A stretch of 64,000 nt of DNA from Adiantum capillus-veneris (lineage: Eukaryota > Streptophyta > Polypodiopsida > Polypodiales > Pteridaceae): NCBI GenBank assembly GCA_014529385.2, contig CM043958.1, forward strand, positions 145,751,234 through 145,815,233, given 5' to 3'. Position 1 is the first letter of the stretch, and each line of letters begins with the position of its first letter. A program made the position numbers and the translations under genes. Of this stretch, positions 51,213-62,200 are shown in pieces. The notes under the pieces are model-generated. The model was not told the origin of the DNA, ran no database searches, and worked only from the letters and a program-made list of their open reading frames with translations.

Positions 51213-52255
51213 TGAAACCGTCCTGTTTAATCCAAAAAGGGCGGTAGACCTTAGACTTAAACCTTATTTGCTTTCACCCATCAAATTTGTCGCCCACTTT
51301 ACCTGTTCTTTCAAGACACAACAAGGGGGAAAGGGGTACAGGTTGCTAGATTACACCTGTATGAGAAGACCGACACCAGATTGGCCCCTAAATTAGGCGC
51401 CCCTTTCGGTATTTCATTATTCTTTAACAGAGGGAATAAAAGCTGTGGTTCCCTACAAGCTGCCCCACACAACCTTGGCTGAATTTCAACTGTTCTGGCC
51501 TGATTTCGGTAGCATAACTGTACTAGGACCCTTCACAGTCAGTATTCCCACGCATTGGATGACTTTCCCGACGCATACGGACACTTTGCAAAACGTGGCG
51601 AGAATCTGCAGCACGCTGAATTCTCTGTTTTCTGCCCCAAAAATGCGCCAGATCACCTGTACAGTGGTCCCCTTGCGTCCCCGAGCCTCTTGGGGGTATT
51701 AGGGTCCGTTTAGGGCCAAAACCCTAAACCTGCAAAAATACACAGCAGGCTGTAATTCACTGTTTCGGGCTCCGTTTTGCGTGCCTGTCGCATCCGTAGC
51801 AAGTCCTCGAGCTCCCGCACCTGTAGGGCTACTTGCCCTTTGAATTGGACGAGATTTCGCATGTGAAACCTCTCCGAATCACCTGTACCTGCGGGGGATT
51901 AGCCGCTAGCTAATCCAGTAGTTGTGCAAGAGGCTCTTGCCTCGGCAATCGCGCATGAACCCACACAACTGTACATTGGTCAATTGAAAAGCCCACTAGA
52001 GGGGCATAACATACTGCCATAGGGGAGAGAGAGGGCAGTGCGTAGCGTGCAGGGCATCACTCCTGGCACCGCACTGTACATAAGAGGGAAAGGAAGCACT
52101 CCATAGCTCTTAACCTGTGACAAATTGCAAATGAAGGCCTCTCCCAGCTTAAAAATCAGCACCCATTCTGCATGAGGTAGGTTCATGAAAAACTGCCACT
52201 TGGCGCATTTACAAGCATTTTCCCGTTTCGGGTTCGTCACTTAAAAATATCCTGA
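51213..52255 (-). repeat. Displaced right part of element D 3' LTR (inverted)
   Basis: Reverse complement of 38885-39912, with few differences. It starts at the LTR terminus TGAAACC and ends at CCTGA (52251-52255), the target duplication of element F. Confidence 0.93.
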
Positions 52256-52853
52256 TGTAACAGACTTGGACACTCCAAGTCAAGAATCAACCGCGACAGC
52301 ACCAAATAACCACTTCAAAACAATTCACAGATCACAATAGATTTGCACTGGCCCGGTGGAGTTTTGTGCCTAGAGATATTGGCCCCAAAGACTGGCGCCC
52401 CTTTCGGTATTTCTTTTTGTATTAATCAATCATCAAAGTACAAGAGAGCGGTTAGGGTTTCACTCTCAGACTCTGCGTCCAGATGCTCTGAGAAGTGAAT
52501 GCCCAAACCACTTATTTAAAGTTACAAGGGATGCCCAAAAGCAGAGCCCCAAAAGCTTGAAAGCAAAAGCTCTTTTCTCTCTCTCACAAAGAGCTTCTGA
52601 AAGCAAAAGCAAATTCTCTCTTTCAATGAGAGCCAGTAAAAAGCAAGTTCTCTTTTTCCCAAATCATAGCAAAAAGCTGAGATTTGCGTCGCCGAAAATT
52701 TCCAAAAAAAAAAATTTAAAAAAAATTTGCTTTTTCACTTCCGTGATTTCCGGAAATTAGGGTTTTTGGCAGAAATTAGGGTTTGCAGGAATTTTTAGGG
52801 TTTCTGGCAAAAATTAGGGTTTCTGCTGTCCGCCACGTCATCACTTTGTGACA
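52256..52853 (-). repeat. Element F 3' LTR (inverted)
   Basis: TGTAACAGACTTGG...CTTTGTGACA, 598 bp, matching the F 5' LTR in reverse. TTAGGGTTT-type telo-box motifs lie at 52755-52830. The polypurine tract is 52854-52863 (reversed). Confidence 0.93.
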
Positions 52854-53440
52854 TACCCCCCTCTTGAAAGCATTGTAATCGACCGCGATTACGCCTGCAA
52901 AACCGACAAAAGCCATAAACCGTCTTAGCAGACACTGACTGTTAGTACCTACGTACTAGGAACACACATCTAGCACATGTACAAAATCGACAGTCACATC
53001 ACACGACATCACAGGACATTGAACATTCATTCGGATCTTAGACCATGATTTATCGGCAATGTAGCTAGCAATCACATCTAGGTCCAATCGGGACCTCATC
53101 GATGTCCGATTGACTAACCCCTATTGCAACCATGTCTATTCGAGATCAATCAGACCAAAATGATGCAGTCATTTCGGCTATCAGTTCCTGCACTCAAAAG
53201 AAGTGAAGAAACAAATCAGTATCATTATCAGGAATTCCATTTCATAAAGTCATCCAGCAGAATACTGTCAGCTATCAGTATCCCTGAAGCTCAAAGAGAC
53301 ATCAGTGACTTTAGTATCAAAATCGAGGCATCTGTTGACAAAGGAGCGGAGTAACTCCCCTCTTGTGCATCCCACTGCACCAGATCTTCGGCCAAGCTGA
53401 GTTTCTTGGTTCCGTTTGGAGTAGACTATGCTAAACCAAA
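52854..53440 (-). other. Element F 3' untranslated region (inverted)
   Basis: It aligns with the 3' UTR of element C (24553-25110). No coding motif. Confidence 0.7.
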
Positions 53441-54442
53441 ACATCGAGGTAAAGTTTCACAATCCGAGGAGTATTTGCTAGGTCCTCCTCCTCCATCCAC
53501 TTCGCATCAAATGCAGGAAAGTTCTTGAACTAAACCAAGAACCGCCTTCGGACTTTACCTTTCTTCGTATCGTTATGTGCCAAAATCTGTTTAGGAACAA
53601 GGATCTCCTTGTTTTCTTCCAATTCGGGTTGCTGATCAGGCTCCCCATCATCAGGCACATCACCCTTAACAGGTTTCAAGAGACTCACATGCAATGCATT
53701 GTGAATCCTCCAAGTATCTGGCAGTTTCAATCGGAAGGAGATATCATTTATCTTGTCAGTGATCTAGAAAGGTCCGTAGTATCGCATACTAAGCTTTGGA
53801 AAAAGCCTTTCCTTTCCCTTTTTCTTTCGTAGGCGTGCCTTCTCAAAACGTAAGAGCACCCAATCATCCTCCTTCAATTTCAAATCGTGACGATGGCGAT
53901 CCGCTGCCTTTTTCTGTCGTTCTTGAGACTCCTGCAAAGTCTCGCGAACCTTGGCAAAAGCCGTATCCAAATCTCGCGAATATTCATCCGCTTCAAATAT
54001 CTAATCTTTCGTGCTCAGGAAGGATGGAACCTTCTCAGCACTTTCAACAATCTCACATGGCGTCTTCCCTGTCGAAGAGTATATCGTGTTATTGTTGGCA
54101 AATTCCACCAAAGGTAAGTTCTTTTCCCATTGAGTCTTCTCCCATTGAGTCTTCTGATCCGAGATACAGGACTTCAATAAATCTAAAATCACCGAATTGG
54201 CAATCTCAAATTGCCCGTCAGTCTGCAAGTGGAACGATGACGAGAACTGCAACTGCGTGCCAATGTTCTCCCAAATTGCCTTCCAAAACAAACTCATAAA
54301 TCTGGGGTTTCTGTCTGAGACAATCGTCTCAGACGTGCCATGTAATCGGAAAATCATCGTGATCATTGTGTTCTCGGGAGATCAAAAATGAAATCCATTT
54401 CAATATTTTCCCAGGGGCGGGTGGGTATGGGTAAAGGCTGTA
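53441..54442 (-). pseudogene. Element F pol, right part: integrase core and chromodomain (inverted)
   Basis: The minus strand reads, from 54442, PLPIPTRPWENIEMDFIFDLPRTQ. A deletion of about 125 bp relative to C then joins to FRLHGTSETIVSDRNPRF (SDRDP mutated to SDRNP) and FHLQTDGQFEIANS. A 12-bp duplication (EKTQW twice) is near 54130. Next come the GDWV-like tract, KARLRKKKGKERLFPKLSMRYYGPF and LKLPDTWRIHNALHVSLLKP. The chromodomain is RRRFLV, a stop, FKNFPAFDAKWMEEEDL. It therefore keeps the region that C has lost. Confidence 0.9.
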
Positions 54443-55015
54443 GATACATCAGCGTTTTCAGTTTTCAGCAGTTAGCACCTGCAGTAGAACCCCCGAATCT
54501 CGCAGATCGCACCTTCCCGCAATAGATTCTCGCCGCACGGTCAGATCCCGCAAAGCTTGCAGATTCAGCCCGGAAAACGCAGATTTCAGCATCTGCGTTT
54601 TCAGCGCGTCCTCGTCGCATCGTCGGCGTCGCCATCGCCGTTGTCACCGACATAAAGTCAGAATTGAGCAGATAAAGATCTGCAGATTTCAGCCCTTAGC
54701 GATTTCAGATTTCAACCCGTCTCGTCGTCGCCGACATCGTCGGCAATTCCAAGCATTGTAGAGATTTGTGCAATCATAAGTAGACCGCTCTCACCATAGA
54801 GAGTGGGGCCTTCGGAGGAGGGTTTGACAACATTCTGGTGTCGTATTCTCTTCTCTCTCTATCTCTTAATCTCAGCACCTTCATTCACAGTGTTCACCAC
54901 TTTGTTTGTGTCCATTGCACACTAAAGGATCAGAAGGCTCTCCCTTCCCTAAGTAAAAGGAACCTTGAGCACAGTTCGGAGCAAAGTTCAACATTCATTC
55001 CGCTGCACCTTACAA
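54443..55015 (+). repeat. LTR I-3, right part (plus orientation)
   Basis: It starts at the inversion breakpoint with CATCAGCGTTTTCAG text like LTR I-2 in reverse. It continues with TTGTGCAATCATAAG and GTGGGGCCTTCGGAGGAGG, cognate to 6600-6730 reversed. It ends CGCTGCACCTTACA|ACATAG, cognate to the I-2 terminus CGTTGCACCTGACA|ACATG. A LINE tail follows. Confidence 0.55.
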
Positions 55016-55024
55016 CATAGCTTG

Positions 55025-55953
55025 CTTGGGGCGTCACATACTGGCAACACGGAGAGAGGCTCATCCTCTTGCAACAGTGCACTGGCAGGAGGAGGTCTCA
55101 CAACCGAGTCCTTGTCAGGTTTCTGGGAGCAGTTATGGGGCTGCAGGCAGCCGAGGAGAGTTACTATGTTTCAGTGGCTAGTTGCACACAGAGTTATAGT
55201 AGTTGGGAGTTGGTTAGTACACAGCGGCTTCTTGGCAGCATGTGTAGCTTGTGGCCATTCTTTGGAGAGTCAGCGTCACTGTTTGTGGGACTTCCCCATG
55301 GCACATCAGGTTTGGATTCTTCGGTTGATGCCAACCCTTTCCACAGCCCGACAATACACTTGGGGCACTGCAGCCTAGTCCACTCTCATGGGCCCTGTGC
55401 TCCATTTTGAGTTGGCTTCCACCAACAAGATGATAGTGATCCAGGTGGGTCGAGCTACACTCCAGCCTACCACCACAGAGCTTACCCCCCAGGAGTGTTG
55501 CATTGATAGAGAGTGGTGTTGGGAGCTCATCTGTGGCATGACACGCTGGTTCATCTAGCGGGCCCGTGTTGCTTCCGCATCTTTGAGGCTCACCCTGTTC
55601 CACCGGCAAAGATTGCTCGTGACTTTTGGCTGGAGCTGATTCATACACTCAGGGGTTAATTTGAGACTTCAGGGCAGCTCCGACCGCTTGCGGGAGCGCA
55701 GAGAGGCTTTCTTGCGACTTTGGCGCCTAGGGACTTTCTTCACCATAGTCCAGGGTGTGCCTAGATGGCACTATTGGCCACCAGCGTGGCTATTTCCTCC
55801 TCCCATCTCGTGATTTAGCCCTCATTGTGCATACTTTGTTTCCTCACTATGAGAGTCTCCCCATGTTCGTGATGTAGCCCTCTTTTGCTGAGGTGGTTTG
55901 TAGCCCTATGGGCACTTTTATTAACTAATGGAAGGATCTTTTTAAAAAGAAAA
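55025..55953 (+). pseudogene. 5'-truncated LINE copy (zinc-binding tail and 3' end)
   Basis: It matches about 62960-63800 of the full LINE: RQPRRVTMFQWLVAHR, GSWLVHSG, HCLWDFPMAHQVW, then DRLRERREAFLRLWR and the 3' UTR block TAGCCCT(A/C)(T/C)GGGCA. It ends in a degraded A-rich tail (55943-55955). This 5' truncation is typical of target-primed reverse transcription. Target duplications were not evident. Confidence 0.85.
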
Positions 55954-55955
55954 AA

Positions 55956-56754
55956 CGCGTAAAGATGCAAGCACAAGAATAAAGATGGATTTTGAGAAGC
56001 TTTTTCTAAAAAGCGGAAGATTTTTCAAGTCCTTTTCGGGATGAGCCCTGAGAATTACATCCGGGGACGCCTGGAATGTGTTTGTGAAGCATTAATTTTC
56101 AGCTCACTGCCCATTTATTAAGCGGACCGTTGGTCACTTAAAAAAAAAAGAAATGTGAACCTGGATAAAACTCAATAAAACTCAGCCCACTTTTAAACAA
56201 AGGAAGGCTTCCAAAATAAAGACCAACGCTACCTCTTCTAGGCTGAGAATAAGTTACGAATCTCTCCCCCTTGCGTAGCAAAAAATATGCTGCCAGCTTA
56301 TCTCTCCTCTAGTGTCCTCTTCCCTGCTATTTGTGCCAACAATAAACCGGTTATTTATGCCGCCTTCAAGAGGCTATAAAAGCTGTCAGTGCTCTCCTTG
56401 TTGCACACAGTTTTGTCAGCGCTACCTTGTGGAAACTTGGCCGGCGAGAATTTGCAAGCGAACGTGCGAAGGTAGTGTGCGAAGGTCGTTTTTCCGCACT
56501 TGGAGCGACAGGTACCGATTGCGAATACGCCATTCGAGGAGTTGTTTTGTGTTTGTGCTTTTGCAGGTACTCCATCACGGAGAAGGAGCAAAGCGGCTTC
56601 GTTCGGCCTACGCTTAGGGATTCAGAATCATGAACGGTTTGTGGAGTTTCTTACTCTGTGTTTAGACGGAATAGAGAGCTTGTCTTTCGGATTTCCCTAA
56701 CGGGAAGGAATTGACCATCGAGTCTGAGATTTAGAACGGAGGGGTCACTCCGGT
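55956..56754. other. Unassigned sequence with a possible TATA box
   Basis: It holds AGGCTATAAAAGCTG near 56380, which may belong to the U3 region of the LTR that ends at 56921. Short frames overlap on both strands without motifs. Nothing else is recognised. Confidence 0.35.
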
Positions 56755-56921
56755 TCTTGTGCTTGTAAAAAGATTCTCCCTAATAAGGATTCTCTTTAAA
56801 GGGGGAGACCAGCCATCTTCTGGTCCCAAATACTATTCCGATCTTCTCCCTCGACTCTTTTGATTAAAAGTTTATTTATTTTCAGCTTGTTGATTATTCA
56901 TGTGGGCTTTCGTTTGTGACA
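56755..56921 (+). repeat. End of a diverged B-like LTR (plus orientation)
   Basis: CTTGTGCTTGTAAAAAGATTCTCC, then GGGGGAGACCAGCCATCTTCTGGTCCC, matches the reverse of the element B LTR near 23215-23300. The end GTTTGTGACA (56921) matches B's TTTTGTGACA. No primer site follows, so it is a solo LTR or the outer end of a 3' LTR. Confidence 0.5.
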
Positions 56922-57461
56922 AACACCATCATGATTTGAGTCACTATCCGTCATGTTGACTGGAAGAGTGGTCGTGTGAAGAGAATAGGCTAATGTACTG
57001 GGAAGAAACTGCTCCAAATCAGCCCGTACAGCACCAAATCAGCACCAAATCTGGCATCTGCAACCTGACGGCTCGCTGCTGCTGCTACGCACGCCATCGC
57101 TCCCCGCCCCCAGCCTGCTTGCTCGCCTGCCCGCTGCTCCCTCCCCCGCTGCCCTTACTACCGCGCTGCCTGCCCGCCTGTACCGCCCCCAGCCTGCTCG
57201 CCCGCCCGCTGCCTGCCCCGCGTTGCCTTCCTGCCACTGCCGCCCCCGTCACTCCCTCCTGTTGCCGCCAGCGTTTCCACTTGCCCCAGCCCGCTGCCCC
57301 CCCCCCCCCCTCGGTCCGTCTGTCCGCCCGCCTGGTTCTCACCCCGACAGCCCTGCATTTCAGCCCACTTAGCTTTGTTTCAAATCTTGGGGCGGTTCTT
57401 TCTGCGTCGGATTGCATCATCCTCCCGTCGACTTCTTCTTACGACACAACAATAGACACAG

Positions 57462-58601
57462 ATGGAGGCTCCAGCTTCGCCACAGAGGGACTCACCAGAA
57501 ACCCCCTCGCCTGACCCCGCTGAGCCCACCATTCGACTTGCTCTCTCGCTGACAGAGCAAGCGAGCCTTGCCGCAGAGGTAGAGCGATTGCAGGCGACTT
57601 TGGTCATCTGCAAGATTCTCGGCACCCGACCTAGCAGAGGAGAGTTACGAGACCTTCTCTAGGCCCGCCTTCTCGCAGAGGTGGGCAAGATCTTGGATGT
57701 CCAGATTCTCGGACGGGGTTACTATCAGATCGAGTTCGAGACCTCCGAGATGGCGTCCAAGGTCATAGCTATGAGTCCACTGGCCATCCGAGCATCACGC
57801 GCCCACTTTCGACAGTGGCGACATGGTTTTGACCCGGCTTCGGACGTTCTAGTAGAGGAGGCAGACATCCCCATCTCAGTCTGCTTTCCAGGTTTACGGA
57901 GGGAGTACTTACCACTTCTCTCTAGGATTGGCTCCGCCATTGGGACTCTCCTGGAGACACCTCGTATGGCAGCATCAGTAGCTGCCAAGGCGGCAGGCAT
58001 CCCCTCAGTTCGAGTTTTGGTTAGAGATACCCCCACGCTCCCGAAGGTTATCCTTCTGTCTCGGGTGAGTGGGGGTTGGTTCAGACAGAGTGTGGAGTAC
58101 TCGGGCCTCCCGAACCAGTGCTTCATTTGCCGACAGATGGGCCATCTAGCGAAGGCCTGTCCACGGAGGAGGCCGTGACCTGCACCACAGTCTCAGCCCA
58201 AGCGTGCCAGGGCTGGCCCGCAGCCACAGCCAGCGGCACAGCGCACACATGCAGAGCCACCCTCCGAGCCTAGGGCTCCAGCGGAGGAGGGGTGGCAGCA
58301 GGCCCGTGGCCGACGACGCCAGGGGCCACAGCGTCAGCCTAGCATTCAGAGTGGCCCTTAGGTGCCTACTCAGCAGCAGTGGGTTCCCACGGGGAACTGC
58401 TTTGGTCCTCTTGAGCAGGAGGAGATCCCTGTGTTAGCCCCCACCTCCGCTTCACCCTCGACAGCTGCTCCCCCCAAGAGTTCCCCCCCTCTTCCTCATC
58501 CTCCCTCCTGCCTTCTGCTCCCGTCGCCTCTCCACCTCGCCCCTCTACCTCTGTCGCCCCATCCCGCCCCTCTTCTCCTCCGCTCCCTCTCCGGTGGCTA
58601 G
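57462..58601 (+). pseudogene. LINE ORF1: DUF4283-like RNA-binding domain and CCHC knuckle
   Basis: The ATG at 57462 opens MEAPASPQRDSPETPSPD. The frame continues to a TAG at 58601 and is interrupted by three in-frame stops only: TAG 57660, TGA 58176 and TAG 58359. ICKILGTRPSRGELRDLL and ILDVQILGRGYYQIEF, then DIPISVCFPGLRREYLPLL, match the order of motifs in plant LINE DUF4283 proteins. CFICRQMGHLAKAC (about 58122-58163) is a CCHC knuckle. A Pro/Ser-rich tail follows. ORF1 proteins coat the LINE RNA. Confidence 0.85.
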
Positions 58602-59290
58602 GAGATCTCTTGGTAGCGCCTTTGCCACGAGTCGCCTAGCGAGAGAGGGTCAGCCCTTCTTGCGGCCCCCTTTGTAGATTCAGACATCTTCCCTTGCAGC
58701 TATCCCTCGCGGTCTGACGAGCATTGGCATCCGACGCCGCTGGGACCTCTTCGACTACGGGTTCACTCTTTTTCTCGACGACTCCGCAGCAGACCATGAG
58801 GCAGCTTGCTTCAGGGTCCATGTTTGTTCCTCGCCGCTAGGGAGACAGAGGCCTTGGACTCGGCAGTTGGTTTCTCCTTCCCCCTCTGTGGTAGGACCGA
58901 GATAGAGTGGTCGCTCGACTCAGTGGTGGGATGGTTGCATACACAGGTCTCTCACCACATGGGAGAACTTAGAGTTACAGATATGCTGCAGACTTTGTGG
59001 CCATTGGCCAAGTTTGCAGTGACATCCCCAGACTCAGCAGGATGTAGGCACATTGTGGTGTACTTCTTTGCTGATACGCAGTGTTTTCCTTGCTATGTAT
59101 ACATTCATGAGGACTCCTGGACAGAGGAGGTTGCTTTACGCACGGCTCGCTCTGTTTGGGCTTGGGTTAGGCACTCACTGCAGTCACGCCTATCTAGAGG
59201 ACGCTCGGATGCGGACTACTCCCCATCCAAGCCAGCCTCGAAGATAGCCCGTCTTGCTACTGCGGCAGCATCTGTTCTCTCTCGCTCCCC

Positions 59291-62200
59291 ATGAGGATCA
59301 TCTCATGGAACGTGCAGGGACTAGGTGGGCCCCAGTTTCAGCGACAGCGGGGCCAATTGCGTCAAGAGCTTTAGCGTTGCCTTGTGGGAGGAGAGATTGA
59401 TCTCCTTATGCTTCAGGAGCACCATCTGTGTGAGAGCCGCATTCGGCAAGTGTGGTCAGATTTTGCGTGGACGATATGATACCTTCTGGTCAGCTGCTTT
59501 TGGACCTGGAGGCATCCTTATGCTTCAGGAGCACGATCTGTGTGAGAGCCGCATTCGGCGATGTGGTCAGATTTTGCGTGGACGATATGATACCTTCTGG
59601 TCAGCTGCTTTTGGACCTGGAGGCATCCAGGGTGGGGTATGTATGACTATTGCGGACTCATTGCAGCAAGCCATTGTGGGCAGAGGGATTATTGTGCCAG
59701 GCAGGGCTAAGTGGATTACTATGCAGGTTCAGGGTGGCCTTGTGGGTTTCCTGAACATCTATGCGCCCAATGTGGCGAGTGCTCGTGCAAAGTTTTGGTC
59801 ACAGATTGTTGAGTCTTTGCCGTAGGCCGATCATTGGTGTATAGGAGGGGACTTCAACATGTTGGAGGACCCTTCTGACAGGATTGGTGGCAGCCATGCT
59901 ATTGTGCATGGAGTCGAGTTGGCAGCTTGGGAGAGGTTGTGTATGACTTTGAGGGTCTCGGATACATGGCAGCACTCTGGTTTTGTGAGGCCCCCAGACA
60001 GTCTTGCCTTCTCTAGATCGGACCGCAGAGTGGGAGGAGTGAATCTATCGCGGATAGATCGCTTCTACACTAGTGACCACTTCAGTGACTTGGGGGGATC
60101 AGTGGGCATCCTGGCAGGGACATCCTTCTCGGACCATGCACCAGTGATCCTCACAGTGGCAGACAGGCAGAGGAGTGGGAGCACGATGCTTCGCATCCCA
60201 GAGAGGGTCTTGTTGGACTCAGCACTTAGAGAGAGGGTAGAGGCTTCTCTGGACAGAGGGCATGGACAGCCAGGTTTCACCTGTAGAGAGAGTGGCCTCA
60301 GGTCTAGCTCAGCTTAGCCACTTTTTTCTTCAGGAGTCTCTGGCTCGCCGGGCTGTAGCGAGAGAGGCGGAGCAGCGTCTCAGACGAGGCATTGCTTCAC
60401 TACAGAGGATGCAGGAGCAACATCCAGACAGTCCATGGTTGGAGGAGCAGTTACAGCAGGCTCGACAGGAGCTTGCTAGCACAGAGGAAAGGCGTCCTGA
60501 GTTTGCCTTTCACCAACACGCATCTCAGTGGACTCAGGTGGGTGACAGAGTGACTGGTGCTTTTTTTGAGACAGTGGGACCTCGGCACTCGCATGCCAAG
60601 GTCATTCAGTTGAGGAGGCCCGATGGGTCAGTTGCTTGTGAGCCCAAGGACAGGCGTGCAATTGCTACTGACTTTTACCGTGAGTTACTGTCGGCTAAGC
60701 CTCAGTTAGAGCGGCAGGATGCATGTAGGGAGCAGGTTTGGGCACAGATGCCATGTCTTGTGACAGAGGAGATACGCCAGAGGCTAGAGATGCCACTTCA
60801 GCTTGAGGAGCTGCACACGGCTCTTAGGGCCCTCCCTCGTGGTAGCTGTCCAGGTGAGGATGGGTTGACTCCCAGCTTTTTCTTGGAGTACTGGGACTTG
60901 CTTGGCCCAGATCTTTGTAGTGCTTTTCAGTACATTTTGCACACAGAAGTGATGCCTGACAGCATGAGTGAGGGCCTGATCTACCTCATTCCCAAGGAGG
61001 GTGGCTCCTTGGATGAGATTCGACAGTGGCGCCCCATCACCATCCTCAACTCAGCCTACAAAATTCCTGCCAAGGCTCTGAGTTTGAGGATTCAGCCACT
61101 TTTAGAGAGCCTTATACATGGGACTCAGACAGGTTTTGTCAAGGAACGCAGTATCCTTGACAACATCTTTACTTTCTGGGAGGCTTCTGTCCTAGCACGG
61201 CTCGTGGTCAGGACCTTGTGATTCTTCTTCTCGATTTTGAGAAGGCATACGACCGAGTTGACTGAGACTTTCTAGAGGGCACTCTACGCAAGATGGGCTT
61301 CTCAGATGCTTGGATCAGAGGGGTGTCAGCTTTGTACAGACAGGCTCACAATCAGGTGCTTTTGGCAGAAGAGAGAGGTGAGCGCTTCATGCTCACACGC
61401 TCGGTCAGACAGGGTTGTCCTCTTGCCCCCTTTCTCTTTCTGTTCTATGCGGAGGCGATGAGCAGATTTTTGGTGTCACAGCAGGTTGGTCTTCGGGGCT
61501 TAGCACTCCCTATTCGGGGAGATGAGCTACTGGACGCTGAGTTTGCCGATGACTCAGCCTTGTACTTAGATGGCCAGGAGGCCAATCTTCATAGATGTGA
61601 GCAGGCTTTGGAGACCTCTTGTTGTGCATCGGGCGCACTGATCAACTGGAGAAAGACAGTGGCTTTCTTGGTTGGTAGTGCTCCTGTGCCAGATTGGATG
61701 CGAGGAGAGGGTTTTAGGTGGATTCCCCCAGGGACTGCAGTGCGGTACTTGGGTTGTCAGGTTGGTTTGGACTTGTCTCCAGAGCAGGAGAGTGCTCCTC
61801 TTCTCCTATCCATCAGGAGAAAGCTGTTACATTGGAGCTCAGCACGACTTTCGCTGGCTAGTAGAGTAGTAGTTGTCAACCAGGCGCTGTTGGCGACTAT
61901 GTGGTATATCACTTCCTGCTGGATCTTCTCGAATTCGTGTATCAGCTAGGTAGAGAGGCTGATCAGGAACTTCCTTTGGTCAGGACGTGACACTCAGATG
62001 GCCCGAGCCAAGGTGGCTTGGTCGGTCATCACGCTTCCTTGTTCTCAGGGAGGGCTTGGGATCACTGATCCAGCACAACAGAGCAGAGCCCTTCTTGGGA
62101 AGTTCATAGTCAGAGGACTTCTTCCAGGCGAGGAGCCTTGGAAGGAGTTCTTGCTGCCGAGGCTTCGTGCCAGGGTGCCTCAGTCAGGAGGCCCCTTGGC

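Larger units (their letters stand above)
50452..54442. other. Inverted segment of about 4.0 kb
   Basis: In order it holds leader/LTR-like sequence, the LTR at 50736-51064, the B' LTR remainder, the D 3' LTR remainder, the F 3' LTR and the F pol end, all reversed relative to their partners left of 50451. At 50451 element F stops at ...GGGATTGT, and at 54442 its reverse strand resumes with TACAGCC. Element C shows these two blocks directly joined (reverse of about 26010-26040), so no base was lost at this breakpoint. The other breakpoint joins two I-family-like stretches. Confidence 0.85.

Noticed and set aside
50452-54442. Two independent element insertions in opposite orientation instead of an inversion
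   Set aside because: F, D and B' all miss exactly the parts found here in reverse, and their target duplications match across the gap, which independent insertions would not produce.
57085-57420. Antisense Gly/Arg-rich frame of 111 codons over the LINE 5' region
   Set aside because: It is produced by the C-rich 5' UTR of the LINE and has no start context, motif or homologue that I know.
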